Source: Eucalyptus grandis (Eukaryota; Streptophyta; Magnoliopsida; Myrtales; Myrtaceae). Taken from it: 64,000 nt of DNA. Of the stretch, positions 1 through 12,175 are shown one piece after another. Location: positions 3,720,001-3,784,000 of the forward strand of contig NC_052616.1 in NCBI RefSeq assembly GCF_016545825.1, written 5' to 3'. The position numbers were made by a program, and so were the translations under genes. The notes under the pieces were generated by a model. That model had not been told where the DNA came from. It did no database searches and was given only the letters and a program-made list of their open reading frames with translations. The first letter of the stretch is position 1. Each line of letters starts with the position of its first letter.

Positions 1-149
1 ATTATTTTCTTATTGGTTTTTGGTGATTTGTGATTGGATCCTAAGGTCTTTTAGCGCACTAAGTTCATTTTGGCCTTATTTTTACCATACATGCTCTCCA
101 TGTATTGTTTTCCTCACATTTGTTGTCCAACCGACTATTTCTAACACAG

Positions 150-2356
150 TAAGTACATATAATGTATAAATGTTGTAAGCATTGTCATTAATGTGGTCAT
201 ATGACATCCCATTTTTATCGATTATGATATAAGCAACCTATTGGGCTAGGCAATCAAATTTGAAGCCAAGGTTCACATGTGCATCCATCTACCAATGCTA
301 TTACCAAAAAGACTTCTCCCAATGGATTGTCTATCACTTTCTCATTATAGGATTTTTGTTCCATTGATAATATGGTACTTTTAGCTCTATCTCTCCTGCT
401 ATGTCTATCGCTTTAGGTAATTTTGATTCATGGAATTTTAACTCCACTTGTTCAAATCATATGACATTAATTCTACTTTGTTCCGGTCAAAAAGCTTTCC
501 TTTACATGCGCCAACTATTCACATAGCCAATAATTCCCTGATGCAAATCAGCCTACTTGACACATTTCCATATCCACCTTTTCATTACCTAACACTTTTA
601 TAGTTTTCAAACTCTCTTTAAATTCAATTTCAGGTGGACAATTATGTGAACTTAGCCTTGATGTTCACTTTTCTCATCATGGTTGTCATGTGCAGGATTT
701 ACGGACAAGATAGACCATTGGAATTGGCTATAAAGTAGGACACCTACTTGAGCTTGTTTCCTTAAATATTCTTGACTCTTGTGTTGGTTGTGTTGCCATA
801 ATGTCATCTAAAACTTGGCATTCTCAATTAGGTTTTCCTTCTTCTTCTAGTTAAAATCTTTGATATCAAGTGGTCATTTCAACTTTATTGATGGCAAAAC
901 TTTAAATTGTTTGTCTGGCCAATTAGGAAAACATCATGCCTTCCCATTTGATTTTAGTGAATCTATCTCTGCTCCCCCTTTGATCTAAGTCACTCTCAAT
1001 TTGGGGACCTTTTCCAACACGCACCATGGGAGGCTCTTACTATTTTGTCTTTTTGTTTGATGATTACTCTCATTATAGTTGGCATTTTCTTCTGTAAAAA
1101 TTGACATGACCTTATTTGCATCGACCATGATTTTTTTGCCATAAAAACATAATTTTCTAGAGATTATCAAGATTTTTTGTATTGATAATACCATGGAATA
1201 TCAAGATGCTAAATTTCTTAGCCCAACACAGTATTATTATTCATCGTTCATGTCTAGGCACTTCCTAACAAAATGGCCCTGAAGAATGTAAGTATATGCA
1301 TATCTTAGATGTTACAAGAACTCTTTTAATCTCTACCTCTTGTCTGGAATAGTTTTGGGGGGAAGCTTGTCTCACTATTGTTTATACTATGTACCCCATC
1401 CCCCATCATAGATAACATTTCTTCTTTTGAGTGTTTCTATGGCAAGGTTCCTTATTATAGCCATCTTTGAGTCTTTGGTAGTGCTTGTTTTGTACACCTT
1501 CCACATGAATGCATGATTAGAACCTTGCACTCGTTTAAATTGCTTTCTTGGGTATGGCATTAAGTGCAAAGGATATAAATGTTGCGACTATCTCTAACCA
1601 TCTTCATGCATCTCATCATGTTTTATTTTGGGAACATAAGATGTCCTACATTCCTTCAAATCTTCTACTCATGTCCCTTTCTTTACCAAAACTTTCGTGG
1701 ATTTATCCTCAGAAGATCTTGTAGTACCATCCACTCTTGAATTTTCCTCTCCACAAATGTCTTCCTCTCATTTTGATGCAAGCCCATTTGGTAATCCCAA
1801 TTCGGCAACTTCTCACATGTCAACCATAACCGAGGATCATATGCCTTCAACCATTCTATATACTTCTATTTGTTGTTCATAAATCAATCCCCAGCTCATC
1901 TTCATGATTATCATTGTCACCCTGACATTGCTTCTCTTCACAAACCTTGTATCTATAAGGAAGTTAGTAATGATCATCTTTGGTAGCAAGCTATGGTAGA
2001 TGAGTTGTAGGTCTTGGAAAACTCTCACACATGAGATTTGGTTGATTTGCTTCCTATTAAATTTATTGTTAGTATTAAATGTGTATATAAGATTAAACCA
2101 AAGTAAATGGCACTGTGAATTACCATAAAGCTTGGCTAGTGGCGAAAAGTCTAACTTAGGATTAAGTTATTAATTGGGATGAGACCTTGGACCATGTTAC
2201 TTGTCTTACTTCTATTCACAATCTTCTTATTGTTGATACTGTTAAGCGTTGGCCACTATTTCAAATGAATGTTAAAAAATGCATTTCTTAATAGTGATCT
2301 CATTGAGGAAGTTTATATGGTTCCTCCTCCCGGATACACTGATTCATATGATAACG
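150..2356 (+). pseudogene. Copia gag-protease-integrase-RT remnant (5' part)
   Basis: Read in three frames, this stretch shows a degenerate Cys/His cluster near 170-225, a protease segment beginning near 424 with the SNHMT motif (its catalytic Asp region reads NST rather than DSG), the FDDYSHYSW-like integrase core near 1055-1090, and the FLGYGIKCKGYKCYD-like integrase tail near 1545-1590. From about 1980 the RT amino terminus appears, including the KRWPLFQMNV stretch near 2245. Many stops and frameshifts separate them. The remnant ends at the insertion at 2357 and resumes at 5706. The chain is clearly copia; the exact lineage is not resolved. Confidence 0.8.
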
Positions 2357-5300
2357 TGTCACGACCCCAACTCCATCTCCAGGGTCACGAGTGACAGGGG
2401 TTATTTTTGTGACGTCCCAAGCACATCGTCGTCCCATTCTTTTTATCTTTTCATTAAGCACATACAGAAGCATTACAAACAACACTCGAACAACAATAAG
2501 CAGTCAGGAAAACAACCATTTGAAAACATACAATTACATAGTTACATTTACAGGCCCCTTTGTCATAGGCGTTATATTTACAACCCCTACATTTTCTACG
2601 CTCCTAAGGCCGGGTAAACCTTAGCTCCTCTAGCAAGACTGCAACTCTCAAAATTGACGTGAGACTTCCATGCCTACAAGACTGAAATGATGAGGGGTAA
2701 GTTTTAGGGAAACTCAGTAAGTAAAACCCACTAATTTTTGGGTAGGAGGATGCTTCGCCCATCAACAAGCACATACTCATCAAAACATTAGTCGATGACA
2801 GATCAATAGTAAAACAAAAACTTTGTCTTGGATAAAACATGAGGAATCCTCAATCAACACTATGCAAGCATAAACCAATATTCACCCACAACATGAGGAA
2901 CTCACGCCTCACTCATATGCAAGCATAATCGAAATCCATTTCATAATGCGAGGAAATCATGCACGCGAGGTTCATTTATTAACAGTCGAAATCCATCGAC
3001 TCTTCTAGAATCCACCGGGCATCCGAACTTAATCGGGTAACATCCCTTAATCGAAGGGTGACGGCTAGAATTATCACAACATCTTGTCCTTTTGACAAGG
3101 CATCTTGTTGGCGTGGGGGCATCTTGTTCTCATTAACGAGGCATCCCGTTGGCATGGGGGCATCTTGTTGGTGAGGGGGCAACATTGCCGAATCCATTGG
3201 TCGATGGCTAGAAATTAGTCCATCGTGTGACCATGCATTAAGCATCACAATCTAGTTCTTATCTTCACTTTTAGTTCAAGGGTCTAAAGGCATGCCATGC
3301 ATATGTGTGTGAAATGACTTACCAAAATCGAGACGTTAAGCATGCCGAGCACAAATCAATGATCGCGACTTGATCCAACACGTTTGAGCACCGATCTAGT
3401 ACCCAACTTGGCTTGGGAGCGATATACCTCGATATCACACCAAGACCATGATAGTTTCGGCCCGTCGTGACATGTTCACCAACCTAGTACTAGATTTGGC
3501 TTGGGAACAATACACCTTAATACCGCACCGATACCATGAAAGGACTGGCCCATCGTGACATGTTCATCGACCTAATATCAAAGTTGGCTTAGAAACGATA
3601 TGCCTCGATATCGCACCAAGACTAAGAAAAGACCAATCTTTCGTGATCCCACTAACATCAAGGCCGACAAAGCCATTTTTTTTGGAGCTTGGGGCGTGAA
3701 CTAGAACATGCACTTGTGAAAGTGGTTTGAGGAAGTAGCAAGTTTTCACAAAACGCTTTTAAACTAGGTTTGTATCATAGCAAAACCAAAAGTTATCAAA
3801 TAAACACACAAACCAAGCTTCTTCCAAGCAACTCAAGTCAAAGCACGAGCCAAAGCTCATCAAACAAGGATTGAACTCAATCAAGGAACAAGGTCTAAAC
3901 TAATCCAAGCAACCACAACCAAACCCCAAGCAAGAACATAGTCACAACATTTCAATCAAGGACTCACTACACACTTGGATTAGCATAACACAACACCCTG
4001 ACCAAATATTAGTAAGTTCTACTTACTTCACTTCAAGAGACCACCTAGGTGATCGAGCAATGTGCAACCGAACAAATGAGCAAGAGGCGCGTGGCCACAA
4101 GAAAGAGAGAGAAGGCGACGGTGAAGGTGAGGTTGAGAGAGTGAAGAAGGAAGATGGGGTGGTGTGTTGTGGGAATGAGGGAGGAAATGCCTCTATTTAT
4201 AGGCAAATCCTCATGATAATCTATCCAAATGGACCAATCATCTTCATGTAGGTGGACAATCTAGGTTGAGGAGGTGGCAAGCTAAAGAAATGGGTGGCAA
4301 GTCTAGTTCCTAGGGGTGACACTTGCTCAACTTTCCATTAGTCCACCTAAGGGGTTGAGTCACCATGGAATAATTACATGTAATTATTATGGGGACACCT
4401 AAGCCAATGACTAAGTCTCTCCCATTTAATGTTTGGATCTTGAGTAATCATTAGGCTAGATTTTTTCATATTACAAACTTGCTCTCCAAGTTTTTAGGTT
4501 AGGAGGCATTATGGCCTATTCCCTTGAGGCACACCTCAACTTGGCATTGAAGAACTAGAGTCCAAGATATTTCATACATCCTTATCCTAAATTAAGAAGA
4601 CTCTAGATTAGCCTTACTCCTTAAGTTGGGCGTGCAACCCTTTCCCCTTCCAAGTTGGGCCTATGGCCCTCTTATCCTAGGGTGAAAACAATTTCTAGCA
4701 ATTTTCAAAATCAAAGTCAATACCTTATTAAATGGGCTCAAAAAATTATAAAATTTAATGTGTTATAGATAAGACCCTAAAATATTTTTTTCATGAAGAA
4801 AGAAAAGTCCAAATCGTGCTGTGGAAAGAGCAGTAATTCACTGAACATGGTCCAAAAATTCGTTCGTCAAACATATTCAACAGTCAGAGAGAGAGACTCA
4901 TTTCAAAATTTAAATATTCACAATTTTTTTTAAAATCTCTATATGTTGTAGAAATAGATGTTCTTTAAAACTTTTGTGAAGGAAGTATATTCAAATTCAA
5001 AAGGAAAATTTTTATAAAAAAATCGAGAAGGCAATCTAGTCGCTGTTTTTGTTAAACCGGGCAATTTCTATATGGTAATTGATTGGGTCTTCATCCCAAC
5101 CATTTCACCTCATAAAAATATAAAATTTAAGTATGTTATAGATTAAGGTGTTTTGAACAACATTTATGAAGGAAGTTTCTCCAAATTCGAAGTACAAAAA
5201 GCTATGTATAATTGGAAAATGGAAAAGGTCTAGGAATTTCGTAAAACTGGAGAGTCAAAACCTATGAAACCTTAAGTGACAAGCCTAAGGAGAAGGGGTG

Positions 5301-5700
5301 GCACTCTACTTGACCTTCAATATCCCTTATCATCATTCTTTTAGGCCATGAGTCACTCCCTACCATTAATGAGCTTATGACTCACCCTCTCTTAATGTAT
5401 AACCATCCAAAATTTCATGATTACATTTCAAGAGAGACTAATGAGGCCAAGTGTCTTACTTAGTCATCATGTATTAACAAGCTACCTTCCAAGAACATTA
5501 AATACACCATGGGAAATATCAAGTTAGAATGCCATCTTTTTGGGTGGGAGTCAATCGAGTCCAACCACGATCGATTACCTTATTTGGCATAAGGTTTGTG
5601 TCTAAATCATGATCAAATAAAGCCAAATGCAGCCGGGCTTAACTAGTGAAACCGGAGTTTGGACTTCTCTCTATAAAGGGCTTGAAGTGAGGATGTTACA
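2357..5700 (-). mobile_element. 3.34-kb LTR-type insertion, probably a solo LTR
   Basis: The segment starts TGTCACGACC and ends GGATGTTACA, with TG...CA termini, and is flanked by a 5-bp target duplication TAACG (2352-2356 and 5701-5705). It interrupts the RT of the surrounding copia element, whose frame continues on the far side. No gag or pol coding is visible inside and I saw no internal LTR pair, so a solo LTR is the simplest reading. A TATA-like CTATAAATAG-type box lies on the minus strand near 4193-4203, which suggests minus orientation. An AG-rich stretch (4075-4190) lies just downstream in that sense. Ends and size match the insertion at 52223-55468. A Tekay/Del-like gypsy origin is inferred from the long LTR and TGTAACATCC start. 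Confidence 0.75.
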
Positions 5701-5705
5701 TAACG

Positions 5706-6780
5706 TGTGCCGAGTATTGTATGGATTGAAACAAGCTCCCCGCGCACCTCCAAGTTTAGCTCAACCATAGAATCTATTGATTTTAAATCCAGTCCTTATA
5801 ACCATACTCTCTTTGTTCAGGGCACACATCATGCATACATTATGCTGCTTTTATATATAAATGACATGGTTATCATTGGCAATAATTAGACTGGCATTGC
5901 CAAAGTCCATCAGTATCTTATTAAACAGTTCGAAATAAAAGATCTTGGGCAACTCAACTATTTTATAGGCTTGGAGGTTGCATCTAATACTTTTGGTTAT
6001 TATCACTCTCAAACAAAATATACCTTTGATCTCATTTCTCTAGTTGGGTTCATTGATAACAATATTGCTTCTACTCCCATGGAGTAAAATGCAATATTCA
6101 ATGACAAGGATGGAACTCTTCTTTCAAATCATACACTTTATTGGTAGTTGGTTGGCAGTTTGATATATTGACTATTACCCATCCCAATATCGCTTATGTT
6201 GTTCATATTATTAGTCAGTAAATGACCACGCCTCGTACGACTCATTTTGCTACAATTCTTTGAATTCTTCACTATGTCAAGGGTACATTGTTTCATGGCC
6301 TTCACTTTTCTGCTCATTCTACCTTGGAGTTGACAATTTATTTTGATGCTGACTCCCTCCATTATGGCTATGATTTCTTTTTGGGGCAACTAACTTATCT
6401 CATAGTGTAACAAGATACAAACCAATGTTGCTTGCTCTAGTATAGAAGTAGAATATTTAGCTCTTGCTGATATGACATCAAAGTTATTATGGTTATGGTG
6501 GCTACTAGAAGACATAGGAATGTGTCATCATAGTGGAATAATCTTTCATTGTAACAACAGAAGTGCTATCCAAATTGTATAGAATGATATTTCCATGAAT
6601 GCACCAGGCACATTGAAATATATTGTTGTTTCATTTATTATCACATTCTTCATGGCACCATTTGACTTATCTCTACTTCCATTGCTAAACAAACTAGTGA
6701 TGTCTTCACCACAACATATCCACTTGGACATTTTCTGGATCTATTCTCTAAACTCAAGCTAACATCTTTCAAATTATCTT
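5706..6780 (+). pseudogene. Copia RT-RNase H remnant (3' part)
   Basis: Sequence resumes after the insertion with the RVLYGLKQAPRA-type RT motif and continues to the active-site region at 5854-5865. That site reads YIND instead of YVDD, so one catalytic Asp is replaced by Asn. Connection and RNase H segments follow (about 5940-6720), including a recognisable LADMTSKLLWLWWLLEDIG stretch near 6460-6515. Numerous stops break the frame. It ends just before a purine-rich tract and the 3' LTR. It cannot make a working enzyme. Confidence 0.8.
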
Positions 6781-6795
6781 GAGTTTGAGGGAGAA

Positions 6796-6962
6796 TGTTA
6801 GAGATATATTTTGGATATTTTGTATATTGTTATGTGATTCTACATATTTTCCTCTATTGATCCTAATTTGTTACATTAGATAATCGTCATGTAAAGCCTA
6901 TAAATAAGCTCGTGTATCATTCCCAAGTTAATGAACAAAATATTATTTTCTTTTCATCCACA
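6796..6962 (+). repeat. 3' LTR of the decayed copia element
   Basis: Begins TGTTAGAGATAT directly after the purine-rich tract GAGTTTGAGGGAGAA (6781-6795), the usual copia arrangement of polypurine tract plus LTR. A TATA-like CCTATAAATAAG lies at 6898-6909. The end at the CA near 6962 is a guess, because the partner LTR is outside the window. Confidence 0.55.
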
Positions 6963-7304
6963 AATCTCAACTATAGGTGACGGCAAGGCACCACAATGTT
7001 GGTACACAAGGAAGAACAGAGTAGGAGAGAGAACGAGAATAAGCTTGGTTTTTTGGGTAAAGTGATACAAGGGCTAAGGCAGGCGAATACGTGGTTAGGA
7101 AAATAGGCGCAGAAAGAAAATGGGCAGCAACGTATGAAATATATGAGTATGCGACAAGGAAAGTAAGGGTAACTAAGAAAAATAGAAGAGAGAGAGAGAA
7201 AATGGATAGTTCTTTATATGATGAAAGCGTACGAGAGAAAGAAAGAAATGGTTATTTAAAAACTCTAGAAAAGAGACGAAAGGGTGTTTTCGCTTGTATA
7301 TATA
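6963..7304. other. Intergenic AG-rich DNA
   Basis: Purine-rich sequence with GAGA runs around 7180-7210 and 7230-7250. An 80-codon open frame on the plus strand (7091-7333) is Lys/Arg/Glu-rich and looks like a by-product of composition. No gene is recognised. Confidence 0.4.
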
Positions 7305-7968
7305 GATGTGCATGTATGACACGTATCCAGTAATTAATTTAGTAATCACGCGGATTATGTTCTCTGTAAAAGTATGTCCAAAAACGTGCACGATGCTCCA
7401 AGTGAGGCCTCAAGTGAATGGTTGGACAACATAAACAATTTCAGAATCAAGCTGGCATCGGTTGTTTTTCTGAGTCGGTGTTTATCACATCGTTTGATTG
7501 GGTAACACGATTAAAGCGACCAGTCCATTAAAGTGACTTGAAAGCAACACATAACCGCGTAATTAGGTTCTGAGTTTCGGAAGGTTGTCTACATTTTGAC
7601 TGGCAGTTGCAGCAGGGAAAGATTATAGTTGGATCTTCTTCTTACCACTTAACAAATAATGCAAATGTCGAGGAAATAAAAAATGTACAAACTAGGAATT
7701 CTAATTAAAGAGTCCAAATGCGATGCATTTCGTGGTCAAATCTCAATCAATTCAATTAACGACTTCGTGTCATGTCGGTACCCTCTAAGTAAAGTCCGAT
7801 AAATTCACCTAATTAAGATGATCTAAAAGCATTAGTGAGGACTACTCGAGCTGAAGATTTGAACCCCGAATCCCGATATTCTTTATCAAGAAAGTTATTT
7901 TCTTTTTTGTTGAGGAGAAACTGAATTATTTTCAAAGCACTATAAGCATTGCGAATGATCCAAACCAT
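7305..7968 (+). repeat. Duplicated block A, copy 1
   Basis: Clearly similar in the same orientation to 27396-28397. Shared landmarks include the ATGTTCTCTGTAAAAG stretch, a CATCGGTTGTTTT segment, the TGGATCTTCTTCTTACCACT segment near 7631, and an ending segment TATAAGCATTGCGAATGATC. The second copy is longer mainly because it contains two SINE insertions. No coding sequence is recognised. Together with the duplicated UGT flanks it indicates an old segmental duplication. Confidence 0.75.
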
Positions 7969-8529
7969 GACAGGGTGTTTTATGTTGATTAAGAGGTTGA
8001 TGCAGAACAAAGCACGACGGAGGGAAGAGAAAAGAGGGGAAGTGTCAAGTTGAAACAAGCTAAAAAGAAATTGAATGCTGGTCCAAGCCTTGGCCGTATG
8101 TTTTTTTTTTTTTTTTTTTTCAATCAAAACTTTCTTCTACAAGAGAGAACAGTGAATGGGCTAAGAATATACAGTAGACGGAGAAAATTGATTGAAAAAT
8201 TTTAAACGTATTGCACTTTTACTAATTCAGTTCAAAACTTTCTAATTATATCAATTGAGTATTAAATATTTTCACACTTTATCAATTGAATAAATTCAAT
8301 CAATTTTGGTAGAAAATCGCTAACGTGGATGCCAGTCATCCTCCATAGCATGGTTAAGATTATCCACCGTTAATATGGACAATCTTAAATAATATTTTCA
8401 TATGTTTTCAACTTTTTTTCTCTTTCCTTTTTTTTTCCTTCCCTTTTTCTTCCTCTAGCTGGTGTGTCGGTTGATTGGAGGATTCGGATCTCTATCAATG
8501 CTTGATTGGTCGATTCATTTATTTGATTA
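7969..8529. other. AT-rich intergenic DNA with poly-T
   Basis: Contains a 22-base T run (about 8101-8122) followed by AT-rich sequence and a CT-rich stretch near 8408-8460. No coding or structured element is recognised. Confidence 0.4.
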
Positions 8530-9167
8530 TTACTAGGCCAAAAATGCTCATAGGGTAAACATCCTATGTCAATTTATGCATGCATTATGCCAACCACTTT
8601 TGGATGCAGCACACTGTCTCCTACAATATCTAAAGGCTACTATAGGCCAAGACCTAGCTAAAAATGAACGTCAACTTAGCGCTTAATGTGATTCAAATTG
8701 GGCTAGTTGCCTCATGATTCGCCATTTATCAACTAGGCATTGCATTCTATTGGATGATAGCCCCATTTCTTGGAAAACCAAGAAACAAAGCACAGTCTCA
8801 TGCTCTTGTGATAAAGTGGAATATTGTGCAATGACAATAACTGCTTGTGAAATTACCTAGTTATCATACCTCTTACAAGATATTGGAATGTGTCTCTAAG
8901 CCCCCGTATATTTACACTATGATAACCAGGCTATCTTCCACATTGCTGCCAATCTAGATTTTCACGAGCAAATAAAATACATTGAAATTGATTGTCATCT
9001 CGTTCGTTAAAAAATTCAAGCCATGCTCATTTTTCCATTGAAGATTGGTACGGACTCACAACTAGCTAACAGTTTACCAAACCACTAGGCCGAGATCAGT
9101 ACATGTGGCTAACTACTTTCCAAGTTGGTTGTCTATATCTCACATGCAGTAACTTTAGGGGGAGGCT
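8530..9167 (+). pseudogene. Copia RNase H remnant
   Basis: A decayed copia 3' end. A YLKATIG-type connection motif is followed by RNase H segments resembling the DSPISWKTKKQ region (near 8760-8800) and a YDNQAIFHIAANLDFHEQIKYIEID stretch near 8920-8990, broken by stops. It precedes a TAGGGGGAGGCT polypurine tract at about 9156-9167. The 5' two thirds of the element are absent, so it is a truncated copy unrelated to the flanking full-length elements. Confidence 0.7.
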
Positions 9168-9345
9168 TGGCGTGATCATATGCCACCAGGGCATACTTAT
9201 TTTATGAGTAGTTTTATATAGGAATAGATTTAGGAAATATAGTTGTGAATGGTGTATAAATATGTACATTTAAAATACAAGAAATATTGAATCGATTTAC
9301 ATTGGCATCTTGCATTTTGTATCCTTTCTCATGATACCACCCCCA
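9168..9345 (+). repeat. 3' LTR of the truncated copia remnant
   Basis: Starts TGGCGTGATCATATGCCACC immediately after the polypurine tract; GTATAAATATG near 9251-9261 resembles a TATA box. The end, near ATACCACCCCCA, is approximate because no partner LTR or target duplication was found. Confidence 0.45.
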
Positions 9346-10265
9346 TCACTTGCTGCCAATTTCAGTTCAGTCAGGAAAACTAACAGGTTGAGAGTGAATG
9401 GCTTCCACATATTTCCCCTTGTTGTCCCGACGGATTAATGCGGAACCTATGGAGGAAGCCAAGATGTCATACATTTTGGACTGTTTGATTTTGTGGTCCA
9501 TATCTTCGCCGTCAAACATTGATGTCACTGACACCAATCGTATCAGCTTCTATTCAACTTCAAAATATGCGTAAATCTCCTCTTCCGAAATCAAATCCAT
9601 CATTTTCTTCTCCTTCGAAGCCTTTTCTACTGCGATAGAACGGTTGGCTCGAGCACTCAGCCAACATTGTTGTTCCCACACCTGACCTTCATCTTAGGCG
9701 CACTAATCGCCTTCTGCCTCTTGGTGTAGATTCACTATGCCACCCAGGACTTCCATCCCGAAGATCCCCACGACCTCCAGCGCTGCGGGGGGTGAGGGCA
9801 AGATCCTGAATGACCTCCAGGGGAAATACCAAATTCTAGGCAACTCTACCTAGACTGTCCTGACTGCGGGGAGTTGACTTGCACTATCTAAGCCGGCTAC
9901 AAAGGCGTCTACGTAGAGCATCTTAAGATTTGCCTCTCATTTATAAAGATAATAGAGAGGAAAAGTGAAAAAGAGAATTTGAGATTCAAGGTTTTATTCT
10001 AGTTTACCCTTAAACTAAAGCTATTTTGAGCATTTCACTATAATTAGAGCATTCCACTATATATATATCCAGTTATTATTCATGAGCCTAAATTCAAGTT
10101 ATGAATAAAAAAATGAATTCAAACTATAAAAGTCCACTGACGTCGCAAGAGCACTGCCCCCTTACGATTCTCTTGCCATTCTGTCAACAAGGAGTAAGGA
10201 CCATACCCCAATAGCTGCCGGAATTGAGTTTCTATACCTTTCACATCTAGGTGACATGTTCTGTG
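9346..10265. other. Low-copy flank with decayed coding-like stretch
   Basis: An ATG at 9398 opens a 59-codon plus-strand frame (MASTYFPLLS...) that I do not recognise. Around 9690-9900 another plus-strand stretch looks protein-like (ALIAFCLLV then HYATQDFHPEDPHDLQRCGG) but carries in-frame stops. It may be a pseudogene fragment or chance. This sequence is the left flank of the copia element starting at 10655, and so belongs to the duplicated UGT neighbourhood. Confidence 0.3.
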
Positions 10266-10559
10266 CTAGTTAATCTTTTGCCGGGTCAACTTACCCCTAA
10301 TGCCGTTTGATTCATAATAGGCTTCATTCTTGTCTTCCACCAGGCCAACAAAGTGTACTCCATGGCGGTCTTTATGAACATTTGTAGACTGACTCAGGTG
10401 GCCGGTGAAAGAGGCCAATGGCAGTTCTCTCCTTGGCACCACAGGGCCCCTTTCATCTCTAAGTATTCTTCCTCCGATTTTGAGGAAGAAATGGCTACAC
10501 TTGGAATCTCCTTGGGCAATGGGGGTCTCGGTGGAGTTCTTTGTCTTCAATGAGCACAT
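10266..10559 (-). CDS. Unknown 97-residue ORF, partly repeated at 18.4 kb
   Basis: An open frame of 97 codons from ATG to stop with no family I recognise. It has a hydrophilic, basic-to-mixed composition, with no signal peptide or membrane segment. Most of the frame (about residues 1-80, 10318-10575) has a diverged copy at 18409-18640 inside the far LTR of the adjacent copia element, where the RGPVVPR and SFTGHL stretches are still readable but the frame is damaged. The shared protein-like stretches could mean a decayed exon, or simply duplicated DNA. Nothing around it shows expression. It could equally be non-coding. Confidence 0.25.
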   Translation of the reverse strand: MCSLKTKNSTETPIAQGDSKCSHFFLKIGGRILRDERGPVVPRRELPLASFTGHLSQSTNVHKDRHGVHFVGLVEDKNEAYYESNGIRGKLTRQKIN

Positions 10560-10654
10560 CCCCGTGTTAAAACATTAACTTACATCCCTGCCGCTTTCAG
10601 ATTCGTATAAACCTAGGTCCTCTCGTCTCCCTCAACAACCTCCTCCATAAACCC

Positions 10655-11100
10655 TGTTGGGAATAACGGATCCCCGAAAACCGGATTAAATACTAAATCG
10701 AACCCCTAAATCAATGCGGAAGACGAAGCCCGGGAAAAACATGTATCACCGATCGTAAAGCACACCACGGAGTCGAGCGTACCTTGTTAGCCATAGATTA
10801 GACACCAATGCCGAAGAAGAGGAAGAAATTCTAATCCGATGATGTCAATTCGCCTTGAAAGGGAAACCGGCGTCGCCTTAAGAGCGTTCTTGTTGGAGGG
10901 AAAAAGAGAGGGAAGGAACGTACGTTCATTGTTCCAAGGTGTCTTCTCTCTCTCTCTCCTTCCCTTTTATACATTCCCCCTCCCCCATCCACGGGCCCTA
11001 TTCTCGTGGGCCTTAAGCCCATCTCATTCCATCATCTCCCACTCGCACATGGTGGTGCAAAACCGGATGGGCCTTAAGCCCATCACCATTAAAACCATCA
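10655..11100 (-). repeat. 3' LTR of the minus-strand copia element
   Basis: 446 bp, TG...CA ends. It pairs with 18061-18669. CCTTTTATACATTCC near 10967-10980 (minus strand GGAATGTATAAAAGG) is a good TATA candidate for the LTR promoter. Two GGGCCTTAAGCCCAT segments (about 11007-11025 and 11069-11085) form short internal repeats with near-palindromic cores. Confidence 0.9.
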
Positions 11101-11118
11101 TCTCCCACTCAACATGGT
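11101..11118 (-). other. Polypurine tract
   Basis: On the minus strand the bases just before the 3' LTR read GTTGAGTGGGAGA, a typical plus-strand-primer tract for plant copia elements, directly abutting the LTR edge. Confidence 0.75.
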
Positions 11119-12175
11119 GGGCTGAAATAATTCTCTTTTCCTCTCTTCAACATTCATACCGGTAAATAATCCGTGCAACCAGCATACTTTGAGAGCTCGT
11201 TGCCATACATCTGTTAGGAATATATAGCAGCTCATAATGGGCATCACATCCTGAGTAGATTTAGTATGCAGTACCCTAGATCGATCGATCACATTTATAT
11301 CTCTCTTGATCTCTTTTAAACAATGATATATATATTGTATTCACAATTATGATTATCACAAAGACAGTCATAATTGGTTAACCGGTGAATACAAAACTAC
11401 AATGTGATTCTCCAAAATCGATCTTCCTCTTTCCTTCAAACTCTCAATTTCAGTTTAGCTTGCTTTTCTAGAAATGCCCCATTAGATCGAATCAACTCAT
11501 GACCATTGGCAACATCCTAAGATAGCAAATACTAAATAGAAATCTTGAGAATAAGTAAGAGTCATGAGGGGACTAAAAAATTGAGGAACTCTTTTCCTCA
11601 AGAGTCTCACAGACATAAAAGTTGAGATCAAACTTTTGCCACTCTTATTGGTCGTTTCATGCATACGTAGTTAGAAATGCGTATTACGGTATTAACTCCT
11701 TTCCCATGGAGCGTATGTCTACACCTTCAATACCGTACAGATGATAGTTTAGACATACCTAATGTCTAACTTGAGTTCACGTATCTACTCATTCACAAAA
11801 TTCATCGAACTCACATCGGCATCATATACGAGATAAAGTAAAATATGTGGGGTATTTTACTTTCGGACATAGTAAGTATTATGTCCCCATCTTAACACCC
11901 AGTTAAGGCGACATACGTATTTTAAGCTTAAGCTCTCGATTATCACCTAGATAATAAGCTTAAAAACAGTCTCATCTCTATTTATCACACAGTAAATAGA
12001 GGCGATTACTCATGTGAGTGGACTAATCTTATATCTGTCCGACATACTTTCTCAAGTTAAAGTAATGCACTGAGCATTAAGATGCATAAAGATCAAACAA
12101 AGATTCATAGGCATTAATGATGAAAAACACAAATTCATCAAATGTGAACACTTAGGGAAATTATAATCTAGTATA
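11119..12175 (-). other. 3' untranslated region of the copia element
   Basis: About 1 kb between the pol stop and the polypurine tract. AT-rich, with no recognisable coding. Unusually long for a copia 3' UTR; its content is otherwise unremarkable. Confidence 0.5.

Larger units (their letters stand above)
1..6962 (+). mobile_element. Decayed Ty1/copia retrotransposon, 5' end outside window
   Basis: Copia-order remnants run left to right: a knuckle-like Cys/His stretch (about 170-225), protease (about 425-760), integrase (about 1000-1690), the start of reverse transcriptase (about 1870-2351), then after a 3.3-kb insertion the rest of RT and RNase H (5706-6780), a purine-rich tract and a 3' LTR from 6796. 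All frames are full of stops, so it is inactive. The coding sense is recoverable on both sides of the insertion, which shows the element was whole when the insertion arrived. The 5' LTR is not in the window. Family assignment rests on domain order and recognisable motifs. Confidence 0.85.

Noticed and set aside
2351..5708. Mutator-like element suggested by a 9-bp direct repeat ATAACGTGT
   Set aside because: TG...CA ends and the 5-bp repeat TAACG fit an LTR element; the longer match arises because the element's own first bases TGT happen to match the flank, and inverted termini are absent.
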